A DNA stretch of 9,426 nucleotides from an uncultured Clostridia bacterium (GTDB lineage Bacteria; Bacillota; Clostridia; UBA1381), in assembly GCA_910585795.1 (NCBI GenBank), contig CAJUFV010000179.1:1-9426 (forward strand), read 5' to 3'. Every line of letters begins with the position of its first letter. The stretch's first letter is position 1. Below, piece by piece: positions 1 through 6,082 of the stretch. The position numbers and the translations under genes are program-made. A model generated the notes under the pieces. That model was given only the letters and a program-made list of their open reading frames with translations. It made no database searches and was not told the origin of the DNA.

Positions 1-15
1 AATATTTAATTTAAG

Positions 16-45
16 AAAAACGGCTGATTTTATCAGCCGTTTTTT
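16..45 (+). terminator. Intrinsic terminator of an upstream gene outside the window
   Basis: A perfect 7-bp GC-containing stem, CGGCTGA (21-27) against TCAGCCG (33-39), closes a 5-nt loop (TTTTA). It is followed by six T (40-45) and preceded by five A (16-20). The flanking A and T tracts lengthen the stem, so the hairpin could also stop transcription coming from the minus strand. No gene end is visible to its left, so it most likely terminates a gene lying beyond the left edge, and it isolates the nad operon from upstream transcription. Confidence 0.85.
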
Positions 46-76
46 ATATAATTATGTAGATTGATATATTGATAAA

Positions 77-131
77 CTTGACAGTATTTTTTTACAGCTG
101 TCTTGACAGGTGGCTTTACACGTGGTATACT
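77..131 (+). promoter_or_regulatory. nad operon promoter with overlapping NiaR-like operator
   Basis: A sigma-A type promoter is visible: -35 TTGACA (103-108), a 17-bp spacer and -10 TATACT (126-131), giving a start near 138 and a leader of about 20 nt. The inverted repeat CTGTC-TT-GACAG (98-109) overlaps the -35 box completely, and the following GGTG extends the right arm. CTTGACAG also occurs at 77-84, a direct repeat 25 bp upstream, and ACAGCTGT (94-101) is an overlapping palindrome. Known NiaR (YrxA) repressors of Firmicutes bind palindromes built on GACAGGTG-like half-sites upstream of nad genes. Because niaR is the last gene of this operon, repression by NiaR with nicotinate is the natural reading. 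The promoter is seen directly; the identity of the operator is inferred. Confidence 0.75.
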
Positions 132-158
132 TATGTAAATCAAATTAAGAGGGGATAA

Positions 159-1073
159 ATGGTTATGAATGAAATCACAAAAGAGATTGAACAGCTTAAA
201 ATAGAAAAAAATGCTGTAATTTTTGCGCATTATTATGTAAATGATGAAGTACAGGAAATTGCTGATTACATAGGTGATTCTTATTATCTTGCGAAAATAG
301 CGGGAAGCACAGACGCGGAAATAATAGTATTTTGTGGCGTTTCCTTTATGGGAGAAAGCGCTAAGATTTTAAATCCTGATAAAACAGTGCTTATGCCTGA
401 TATATCGGCGGATTGTCCGATGGCACATATGGCTGAAATTGAAAAAATTGAGGAAATGCGGAAAAAATATGATGATTTGGCAGTTGTATGCTACATAAAC
501 TCTACTGCTGAATTAAAGTGTCATAGTGATGTTTGTGTAACCTCATCTAATGCTGTGAAAATAGTGAAAGCTTTGCCTAATAAAAATGTTTTCTTCATCC
601 CGGATGAAAATTTGGGCAGACATGTGGCGAAGCAAATCCCTGAAAAGAATATTATTCTTAATGACGGATTTTGTCATGTACATGCTGAGGTTACTTCGGA
701 GGATGTAAAAACTATAAAGGAGAAGCATCCAAAAGCTCTTGTGCTTGCTCATCCTGAATGCAGACAGGAGGTGCTTGATATAGCGGATTATACAGGTAGT
801 ACAGCAGGAATAATTGATTACGCGTCAAATAGTGAAAACAGTGAATTTATTATTTGCACTGAAAGCGGTGTAGGGTATGCGCTGAATGAAAATAATCCGG
901 ATAAGAGATTTTACTTTGCGGGAATAAAACCATTGTGTCCTAATATGAAGCTTAATACTCTTGAAAAAATATGTCATGTATTAAAAACAGGAGAGAATGA
1001 AGTTTTTGTAAATGATGAAGTTTGCAGAAACGCATTGCTTCCTTTGAACAGAATGTTGGAAATGGCTAAATAA
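159..1073 (+). CDS. nadA: Quinolinate synthase NadA
   Basis: Quinolinate synthase condenses iminoaspartate (from NadB) with dihydroxyacetone phosphate to give quinolinate, the second step of de novo NAD synthesis in the cytosol. The 304-residue length fits the compact NadA class. Family blocks are visible: FAHYYVNDEVQEIADYIGDS near residues 22-41, CGVSFMGESAKIL near 59-71, TSSNAV near 128-133 and HPEC at 198-201. The three cysteines expected to hold the [4Fe-4S] cluster are C86 (ADCPMA), C172 (GFCHVHAEV) and C260 (KPLCPNMK). The cluster makes the enzyme oxygen-sensitive, consistent with an anaerobe. The start at 159 is preferred because the GAGG core of AAGAGGGG (147-154) lies about 6 nt upstream; an in-frame ATG at 165 is the alternative. 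It is the first gene behind the NiaR-like operator. Confidence 0.97.
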   Translation: MVMNEITKEIEQLKIEKNAVIFAHYYVNDEVQEIADYIGDSYYLAKIAGSTDAEIIVFCGVSFMGESAKILNPDKTVLMPDISADCPMAHMAEIEKIEEMRKKYDDLAVVCYINSTAELKCHSDVCVTSSNAVKIVKALPNKNVFFIPDENLGRHVAKQIPEKNIILNDGFCHVHAEVTSEDVKTIKEKHPKALVLAHPECRQEVLDIADYTGSTAGIIDYASNSENSEFIICTESGVGYALNENNPDKRFYFAGIKPLCPNMKLNTLEKICHVLKTGENEVFVNDEVCRNALLPLNRMLEMAK

Positions 1074-1083
1074 GGAGATAAGC

Positions 1084-2358
1084 ATGAGAACAGATATAGT
1101 CATTGCGGGATGCGGAGTGAGCGGATTATATTGCGCTCTTAATCTACCGTGTGATAAAAAAATAATGATTATTACAAAGTCCGAAATTGATAAGAGTGAT
1201 TCGTTTCTTGCTCAGGGAGGGATTTGTGTTTTGAAAGAGGAAGCGGATTATGACAGCTATTTTGAGGATACAATGCGCGCGGGTCATTATGAAAATAATA
1301 AGCAGTCCGTTGATATAATGATACGCTCTTCGCGCGCGGTGATAGATGACCTTGTTGATTATGGCGTAAGATTTGAGAAAAAAGACGGCGAATTTGTTTA
1401 TACAAAGGAAGGTGCTCATTCAACGCCGAGAATACTGTTTCATGAGGACATAACAGGAAAAGAGATTACATCTCATCTGCTTGAAGCAGTGAAAAAACTG
1501 GATAATGTGACTATTATAGAGCATTTTACAATGGTGGATGTAATTGAAAAAAACGGTGAATGTTTTGGTATAACGGGTCATGACAAGAACGGGAATTATA
1601 TAAATATAAAAGCGGATTATACGGTGCTCGCTACCGGAGGAATAGGCGGTCTGTATCGCCATTCTACAAATTATAAGCATCTTACGGGCGATTCATTGGC
1701 TATAGCAGTTAAACATGGAATAAAACTGCGCAATATTGATTATATACAGATTCATCCTACAACACTTTTTTCCAGAAAAGAAGGCAGACGTTTTCTGATT
1801 TCTGAATCTGTTCGCGGAGAAGGAGCCGTTTTATTTAATTCTCATATGCAGAGATTTGTGGATGAATTGCTGCCGCGTGATGTTGTAGCTAACGCGATTT
1901 ATGAGGAAATGAAAAAGGACGGCAAGCCGTATGTATGGCTGTCAATGAAACCGATACCAACTGAAAAGATAAAATCACATTTTCCTAATATATATAAGCA
2001 CTGCCTTGAAGAGGGGTATGATGTAACAAAGGAGTGTATTCCGGTTGTGCCGGCTCAGCATTACTTTATGGGGGGGATTGCTGTAGATAAATACAGTAAA
2101 ACATCAATGAACAGACTGTATGCGGTAGGAGAAACAGCTTGCAACGGTGTGCACGGAAAAAACCGTCTTGCAAGCAATTCATTGCTTGAAAGTCTTGTTT
2201 TTGCAAAGAGAGCAGCTGGTCATATGACAGAAAAATATCTACCGGTTTCTGATGATGAGGGTATTTTTCCGGATAAGCTAAAATATGTAAATTATGAGGG
2301 AGAATATAAAAATATTGTTCTTGATGAAATAGAAAAGGAGAGAAAAAGAAATGAATAA
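1084..2358 (+). CDS. nadB: L-aspartate oxidase NadB, short form
   Basis: This FAD enzyme oxidises L-aspartate to iminoaspartate, the substrate of NadA; in anaerobes fumarate is the likely electron acceptor. The N-terminus has the dinucleotide-binding motif GCGVSG (9-14), then SFLAQGGI (40-47) and ATGGIGGLY (183-191). Substrate and catalytic blocks of the succinate dehydrogenase/fumarate reductase family are present: IQIHPTTL with Q222 and H224, SESVRGEGA with R244, LPRDVVANAI, AQHYFMGGI with H326, and NRLASNSLLES with R361. At 424 residues it is about 100 shorter than the E. coli and B. subtilis enzymes and lacks most of the C-terminal helical domain, ending in a charged tail (DEIEKERKRNE). 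All active-site blocks are intact, so it is probably functional. AAGGAG (1072-1077) overlaps the nadA stop codon, 6 nt before the ATG. Confidence 0.95.
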   Translation: MRTDIVIAGCGVSGLYCALNLPCDKKIMIITKSEIDKSDSFLAQGGICVLKEEADYDSYFEDTMRAGHYENNKQSVDIMIRSSRAVIDDLVDYGVRFEKKDGEFVYTKEGAHSTPRILFHEDITGKEITSHLLEAVKKLDNVTIIEHFTMVDVIEKNGECFGITGHDKNGNYINIKADYTVLATGGIGGLYRHSTNYKHLTGDSLAIAVKHGIKLRNIDYIQIHPTTLFSRKEGRRFLISESVRGEGAVLFNSHMQRFVDELLPRDVVANAIYEEMKKDGKPYVWLSMKPIPTEKIKSHFPNIYKHCLEEGYDVTKECIPVVPAQHYFMGGIAVDKYSKTSMNRLYAVGETACNGVHGKNRLASNSLLESLVFAKRAAGHMTEKYLPVSDDEGIFPDKLKYVNYEGEYKNIVLDEIEKERKRNE

Positions 2359-3202
2359 TATAACTATGGAGTTAAATGCGGATGAGCTTATTCTAAGTGC
2401 GCTTAGGGAGGATATAACAAGTGAGGATATAACAACAAATTCAGTGATGCGTGAATATCAGATGGGTGAGGTAGACCTCATATGTAAACAGGACGGGGTG
2501 ATTGCCGGACTTGATGTTTTTAAAAGAGTTTTTGAACTGCTGGACTCAAATGTAAAGGTGTTGCTTCACGCAAAGGATGGCGACACTTTAAAAAATGGAG
2601 ATAAAATAGGAATTGTAAGAGGCGACATAAGAGTACTGCTTTCAGGTGAAAGGACCGCGCTGAATTATCTTCAGCGCATGAGCGGAATAGCAACCTATAC
2701 TCGTTCTATTGCGGAATTGCTGAAAGGCGGACGGACAAAATTGCTTGATACAAGAAAGACAACACCTAATATGAGAATATTTGAGAAATATGCTGTTAAG
2801 GTGGGAGGGGGATATAATCATCGCTATAATCTAAGTGATGGAATATTGCTGAAGGATAATCATATCGGAGCTGCCGGAGGAGTCAGACAGGCAGTGCAAA
2901 TGGCTAAGGAATATGCTCCGTTTGTAAGGAAAATAGAGATAGAGGTTGAAAATCTGGATATGCTTCAGGAGGCTCTGGAGGCGGGAGCTGACATTATTAT
3001 GCTTGATAATATGAGTATTGAAGATATGAAAAAAGCAGTTGCTATGGTACAGGGTAAGGCAGAAACTGAATGCAGCGGAAATGTGACAAGAGAAAATATT
3101 GAAAGATTGGTTGATATAGGTGTTGACTATATTTCCAGCGGCGCGCTTACACATTCTGCGCCTATACTTGATTTATCACTTAAAAATCTTCATACTGTTT
3201 AA
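2351..3202 (+). CDS. nadC: Nicotinate-nucleotide pyrophosphorylase (quinolinate phosphoribosyltransferase) NadC
   Basis: NadC transfers phosphoribose from PRPP to quinolinate and decarboxylates it to nicotinate mononucleotide, the exit of the de novo branch of NAD synthesis. The 283-residue length is normal. Diagnostic blocks are present in order: GERTALNYLQRMSGIAT (99-115, R101), LLDTRKTTPNMR (131-142, R135/K136), KVGGGYNHRYNLSDGILLKDNHI (150-172, H157/R158/K168), IEIEVEN (195-201, E197), IIMLDNM (215-221, D219) and ECSGNVT near 240-246. The last is a variant of the common E(A/S)SGG(I/V). ISSGALTHSA (261-270) closes the barrel. The start overlaps the nadB end by 8 nt, implying translational coupling; AAGGAG at 2335-2340 is its binding site. 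An in-frame ATG six codons downstream is less likely. Confidence 0.97.
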   Translation: MNNITMELNADELILSALREDITSEDITTNSVMREYQMGEVDLICKQDGVIAGLDVFKRVFELLDSNVKVLLHAKDGDTLKNGDKIGIVRGDIRVLLSGERTALNYLQRMSGIATYTRSIAELLKGGRTKLLDTRKTTPNMRIFEKYAVKVGGGYNHRYNLSDGILLKDNHIGAAGGVRQAVQMAKEYAPFVRKIEIEVENLDMLQEALEAGADIIMLDNMSIEDMKKAVAMVQGKAETECSGNVTRENIERLVDIGVDYISSGALTHSAPILDLSLKNLHTV

Positions 3203-3216
3203 GAGAGGTTGATGAT

Positions 3217-3729
3217 ATGAACGCAGTCGAAAGACGAGAAAGGATTGTTGAGCTCATAACTAAGGGCGATGCGCCTATTTCCGGCAGTACGCTGTCGAAA
3301 AAGCTCAATGTGTCAAGGCAGGTTATAGTACAGGACATTGCGCTTTTAAAGGCGTCAGGCTATGAAATTTTATCTACGAACAGAGGATATATTATAAATA
3401 ATAAATCATCGCATGTAAGAGTCTTTAAAGTGCGTCATACAAATGAGCAGACTGAGGAAGAGCTTAAGCTTATTGTTGATATAGGCGGTACAGTGGAGGA
3501 TGTATTTGTGTGGCATCGGGTCTATGGACGTATTAAGGCTGAATTAAATATTTCTTCAAGAAGGCAGGTTCAGCAATGTATAGATGGTCTTGTAAGCGGA
3601 AAATCTACGGCTCTTATGAATATTACATCCGGATACCACTATCATACAGTAAGAGCTGATGGGGAAGAAACACTTGATTTAATTGAAAAAGCTCTTTCGG
3701 AAAAGGGATATCTTGCTCCTGAAATATAG
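3217..3729 (+). CDS. niaR: NiaR-type transcriptional repressor of NAD synthesis (HTH_11 + 3H domain)
   Basis: The N-terminal part (about residues 5-60) is a winged helix-turn-helix of the biotin-repressor type, with ISGSTLSKKLNVSRQVIVQDIALLKASGYEI as the recognition region. The C-terminal part is a 3H domain, named for conserved histidines. H74, E82, H141 and H143 have the same spacing (8, 59, 2) as the metal ligands I recall for the Thermotoga homologue (H79, E87, H146, H148), and H100 lies in the VWHRVYG motif. Members of this family bind nicotinic acid and then repress nad and niacin-uptake genes. The gene sits 14 nt behind nadC, with GAGAGG at 3203-3208 as its binding site, so it is most likely co-transcribed with and autoregulated through the operator at 98-109. 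Databases often label such proteins NadR or YrxA. Confidence 0.93.
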   Translation: MNAVERRERIVELITKGDAPISGSTLSKKLNVSRQVIVQDIALLKASGYEILSTNRGYIINNKSSHVRVFKVRHTNEQTEEELKLIVDIGGTVEDVFVWHRVYGRIKAELNISSRRQVQQCIDGLVSGKSTALMNITSGYHYHTVRADGEETLDLIEKALSEKGYLAPEI

Positions 3730-3790
3730 ATTTATACGATAAATAAGAATTTCTATTATTCAACAGGAATGGAAATATATTGAACACGGC

Positions 3791-3818
3791 TTGACAAATA
3801 ATTGAAATATGATATAAT
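3791..3818 (+). promoter_or_regulatory. Promoter of the thiSGH-tenI operon
   Basis: TTGACA (3791-3796) and TATAAT (3813-3818), both perfect consensus hexamers, are separated by 16 bp. The predicted start is near 3825, just before the leader hairpin that begins at 3829. A separate strong promoter here shows that the thiamine genes are not merely a continuation of the nad operon, although no convincing terminator was found between niaR and this promoter. Confidence 0.88.
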
Positions 3819-3824
3819 TATAGC

Positions 3825-3917
3825 TAGAGTGAAACCAAAGGTTACACGAAGGGGTACACCACCGCGGGTGTAAATGCTTCTTTGTGTAGCTTTTTTTGTT
3901 AAAGGGAGGTAAATAGA
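3825..3917 (+). ncRNA. Structured thiS leader: candidate attenuator RNA
   Basis: The short leader can form two mutually exclusive structures. The first is an early hairpin, GTGaAACC (3829-3836) with GGTTaCAC (3840-3847) around an AAA loop, with one A-A mismatch. The second is a terminator hairpin that reuses GTTACAC (3841-3847). TACAC (3843-3847 and 3855-3859) and GTGTA (3868-3872 and 3884-3888) each occur twice, giving further alternative pairings. The loop ACCGCG (3861-3866) is GC-rich in AT-rich surroundings, which suggests a conserved functional loop. I recall a structured RNA candidate called the 'thiS motif' reported upstream of thiS in Firmicutes; whether this leader matches it could not be checked. 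It lacks the core of a TPP riboswitch. The ribosome binding site AAAGGGAGGT (3901-3910) lies outside the hairpins, so control at termination is likelier than control at translation. Confidence 0.65.
3841..3897 (+). terminator. Intrinsic terminator inside the thiS leader
   Basis: GTTACAC (3841-3847) pairs with GTGTAGC (3884-3890) including one G-T pair, GAAG (3848-3851) pairs with CTTC (3877-3880) across a TTT bulge, and TACACC (3855-3860) pairs with GGTGTA (3867-3872) around the loop ACCGCG. Seven T follow directly (3891-3897). It lies between promoter and ATG, so it must act as a conditional terminator rather than a gene end. Confidence 0.75.
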
Positions 3918-4115
3918 ATGATAGTGCTTAACGGAAAAGAAAACGAGAATTATAAAACGCTGGCCGAATTACTGGAGAAAAACGGATACAGACGTGAGAT
4001 AATAGCAGTAGAAATAAACGGTGTTATTATTAAAAAAGAAGATTATGACGAAATAGCTATAAAAGACGGGGACGTTATAGAAATAGTACATTTTATGGGC
4101 GGCGGCTCAAGATAG
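3918..4115 (+). CDS. thiS: Sulfur carrier protein ThiS with a two-residue tail
   Basis: ThiS is the ubiquitin-fold sulfur carrier that delivers sulfur as a C-terminal thiocarboxylate to ThiG during thiazole synthesis. The protein has 65 residues, the normal size. It has the typical layout: MIVLNGKE start, ETL-like 'KTLAELLEKNGY', the conserved IAVEINGVII strand, DGDVIEIVHF and a terminal glycine run (GGG). Unusually, the reading frame continues with Ser-Arg after GGG before the TAG stop, whereas characterised ThiS proteins end with the glycines that must be free for adenylation. A strong AAAGGGAGGT ribosome binding site lies 7 nt upstream. It is first gene of the operon, 13 nt from thiG, behind an attenuator-like leader. 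Confidence 0.93.
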   Translation: MIVLNGKENENYKTLAELLEKNGYRREIIAVEINGVIIKKEDYDEIAIKDGDVIEIVHFMGGGSR

Positions 4116-4128
4116 GAAAGGAACTAAG

Positions 4129-4896
4129 ATGGAAGATAAATTAATATTAAACGGACATGAATTTTCATCAAGATTTATTTTGGGTTCAGGAAAATATTCT
4201 CTGGACCTGATAACGGCAGCAGTGGAAAATGCAGGCGCGCAGATTATCACTCTTGCTTTGAGGCGCGCGCGGGGAGGAGATGTGGCAAATATCCTTGATT
4301 ATATACCTAAAGCAGTTACTCTTTTGCCTAATACTTCGGGGGCTAGAAATGCTGACGAGGCTGTAAGAATAGCAAGACTTGCGCGTGAGACCGGATGTGG
4401 GGATTTTGTAAAAATTGAAGCTATAAGGGACACTAAATATTTGCTGCCAGATAATTATGAAACGCTCAAGGCTACTGAAATTCTTGCTAAAGAGGGATTT
4501 GTTGTAATGCCGTATATGTATCCGGATTTGAATGTAGCAAGAGATTTGCGTAACGCGGGAGCGGCTTGCATAATGCCTTTGGGTTCTCCGATAGGTTCAA
4601 ATAAGGGACTTTGTACTAAAGAATTTATACAGATACTTATAGATGAGGTGGATTTACCGGTGATTGTGGACGCAGGTATAGGAAGACCGTCTCATGCGTG
4701 TGAGGCAATGGAGATGGGAGCGGCTGCGGTTATGGCAAATACAGCTATAGCTACGGCAGGAGATATTCCGGCTATGGCAACAGCTTTTCGTAAGGCGATA
4801 GAGTCGGGACGTGAAGCGTATCTTGCTGGATTTGGCAATGTGGTTGAAAAAGGAGCGCGCGCCTCATCGCCTCTTACAGGTTTTTTGCATGAATAA
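4129..4896 (+). CDS. thiG: Thiazole synthase ThiG
   Basis: ThiG is a TIM-barrel enzyme that assembles thiazole carboxylate phosphate from 1-deoxy-xylulose 5-phosphate, dehydroglycine (from ThiH) and sulfur from ThiS thiocarboxylate. The 255-residue length matches the family. Visible blocks are FILGSGKY (17-23), TLLPNTSGARNADEAVRIARLARE (64-87), DFVKIEAI with K95 as the Schiff-base lysine, PDNYETLKATEIL (107-119), GFVVMPYM (123-130), MPLGSPIGSNKGL (149-161) and VDAGIGRPSHA, the phosphate-binding region. AAAGGA (4117-4122) lies 6 nt before the ATG and just after the thiS stop. Its 3' end is followed within 31 nt by thiH, with which it normally forms a complex. Confidence 0.97.
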   Translation: MEDKLILNGHEFSSRFILGSGKYSLDLITAAVENAGAQIITLALRRARGGDVANILDYIPKAVTLLPNTSGARNADEAVRIARLARETGCGDFVKIEAIRDTKYLLPDNYETLKATEILAKEGFVVMPYMYPDLNVARDLRNAGAACIMPLGSPIGSNKGLCTKEFIQILIDEVDLPVIVDAGIGRPSHACEAMEMGAAAVMANTAIATAGDIPAMATAFRKAIESGREAYLAGFGNVVEKGARASSPLTGFLHE

Positions 4897-4927
4897 TGGG
4901 GACACTAAAAGAAAGGGTATGCGAAAA

Positions 4928-6082
4928 ATGAAAGAACGTATAAATCATATGGAATATATGGAGGGTATGGAGATTATAAATTCCTCTATGCTTGATGATG
5001 TTATATCCGCTATGAATAACTATGATTATAATAAATATACAGAGCAGGATGTAAAAAAGGCGCTTTCCGGTGATATTGTTTCTCCTGAAAATTTTGCCGC
5101 GCTGCTTTCACCGGCTGCTTTGCCGTTTCTGGAGGAAATAGCTCAGAGAGCGCAGGTGGAAACGCGGAAGCATTTTGGTAATTCGGTTGCTATGTTTACT
5201 CCGCTGTATATAGCAAATTATTGTGAAAATTACTGTGTATACTGTGGTTTTAACCGCTATAATAAAATTCGGAGAGCAAAGCTTACGGAGCAGGAAATAG
5301 AAAATGAAATGAGGACTATTTCAAAGACGGGATTGCAGGAAATACTTCTTCTTACTGGAGAGAGCCGGAGTATGTCAGACGTGAACTATATAGCCAATGC
5401 CTGTGTTGCCGCAAAGAAGTATTTTAAAGTTGTAGGTGTGGAGGTTTATCCAATGAACAGCGATGAATATGCAGTACTTCATCAGAATGGCGCGGATTTT
5501 GTAACAGTATTTCAGGAAACATATAATAGTGATAAATATGAAACGTTGCATCTTGAGGGACATAAAAGAATATTCCCTTACAGATTTTACGCTCAGGAGC
5601 GGGCTATTCTTGGCGGTATGCGCGGAGTGGGTTTTGCGGCGCTTCTTGGACTAGATGATTTTAGAAAGGACGCTTTTGCGACTGGTATGCATGCGTATTT
5701 ACTGCAAAAAAAATATCCTCACGCGGAAATTGCGTTTTCGTGTCCGAGATTAAGACCTATAATTAATAATGATAAAATAAATCCGCGCGATGTTCATGAA
5801 CCTCAATTATTGCAGGTAATATGCGCATACAGGATTTTTATGCCGTTTGCAAGTATTACAATTTCTACACGCGAGTGTGAACGCTTCAGAAATAATGTTA
5901 TTAATATTGCCGCAACAAAAATAAGCGCGGGAGTAGACGTTGGTATAGGCGGACATACAGATGGGGGAAAAAAGGGTGACGGACAGTTTGAGATATCAGA
6001 CCCCAGGAATGTTGACGAGGTATTTGACGCGATAAAGGAGCAGGGCCTACAGCCTGTTATGAGTGATTATATTTATGTTTAA
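4928..6082 (+). CDS. thiH: 2-iminoacetate synthase ThiH (radical SAM tyrosine lyase)
   Basis: ThiH cleaves L-tyrosine with a 5'-deoxyadenosyl radical to p-cresol and dehydroglycine (2-iminoacetate), which ThiG uses. The radical-SAM CxxxCxxC motif is in NYCENYCVYCGFNRYN (C99, C103, C106 from the chosen start). Further family blocks are TGLQEILLLTGES, VGVEVYPMNSDEYA, TVFQETYNSDKYETLH, RGVGFAALLGLDD, FSCPRLRP, ITISTRECERFRNN, ISAGVDVGIGGH and GQFEISDPR near the C-terminus. The frame is open from 4811, inside thiG, but 4928 is preferred: it gives 384 residues beginning MKERINHMEYMEGM and puts AAAGGG (4912-4917) 10 nt upstream. ATG 4919 would leave 1 nt, and ATG 4889 has no binding site. The cluster is oxygen-labile, matching an anaerobic lifestyle. 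Confidence 0.95.
   Translation: MKERINHMEYMEGMEIINSSMLDDVISAMNNYDYNKYTEQDVKKALSGDIVSPENFAALLSPAALPFLEEIAQRAQVETRKHFGNSVAMFTPLYIANYCENYCVYCGFNRYNKIRRAKLTEQEIENEMRTISKTGLQEILLLTGESRSMSDVNYIANACVAAKKYFKVVGVEVYPMNSDEYAVLHQNGADFVTVFQETYNSDKYETLHLEGHKRIFPYRFYAQERAILGGMRGVGFAALLGLDDFRKDAFATGMHAYLLQKKYPHAEIAFSCPRLRPIINNDKINPRDVHEPQLLQVICAYRIFMPFASITISTRECERFRNNVINIAATKISAGVDVGIGGHTDGGKKGDGQFEISDPRNVDEVFDAIKEQGLQPVMSDYIYV

Noticed and set aside
33..230. Minus-strand 65-codon frame across the nad promoter
   Set aside because: It covers a terminator, an operator and a promoter plus the start of nadA; composition and position argue against a gene.
1144..1680. Minus-strand open frames inside nadB (and similar ones inside nadA, nadC, thiH and tenI)
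   Set aside because: They are antisense shadows of well-supported genes, rich in Phe/Tyr/His/Ser as expected of such shadows, without binding sites or recognisable motifs.
3717..3768. Terminator after niaR (TCCTG...CAGGA pairing)
   Set aside because: Only 5 bp around a 42-nt AT-rich loop with no T-run; not a credible intrinsic terminator.
3851..3890. T-box-like sequence (ACCGCGGGT) in the thiS leader
   Set aside because: The ACCGCG resembles the end of the T-box antiterminator sequence, but the preceding AGGGUGGN is absent and the leader is far too short for a specifier stem I. Here ACCGCG is simply the loop of a terminator hairpin.
3820..3910. TPP riboswitch upstream of thiS
   Set aside because: None of the conserved TPP core strings (CUGAGA, ACCUGAUCUGGAUAAU-like) is present.
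4811..4927. Extended thiH start inside thiG
   Set aside because: The frame is open, but the extra 39 residues (MKRILLDLAMWLKKERAPHR and on) are a read-out of thiG in another frame, with no suitable binding site at 4811. Position 4928 matches the family N-terminus and has AAAGGG upstream.
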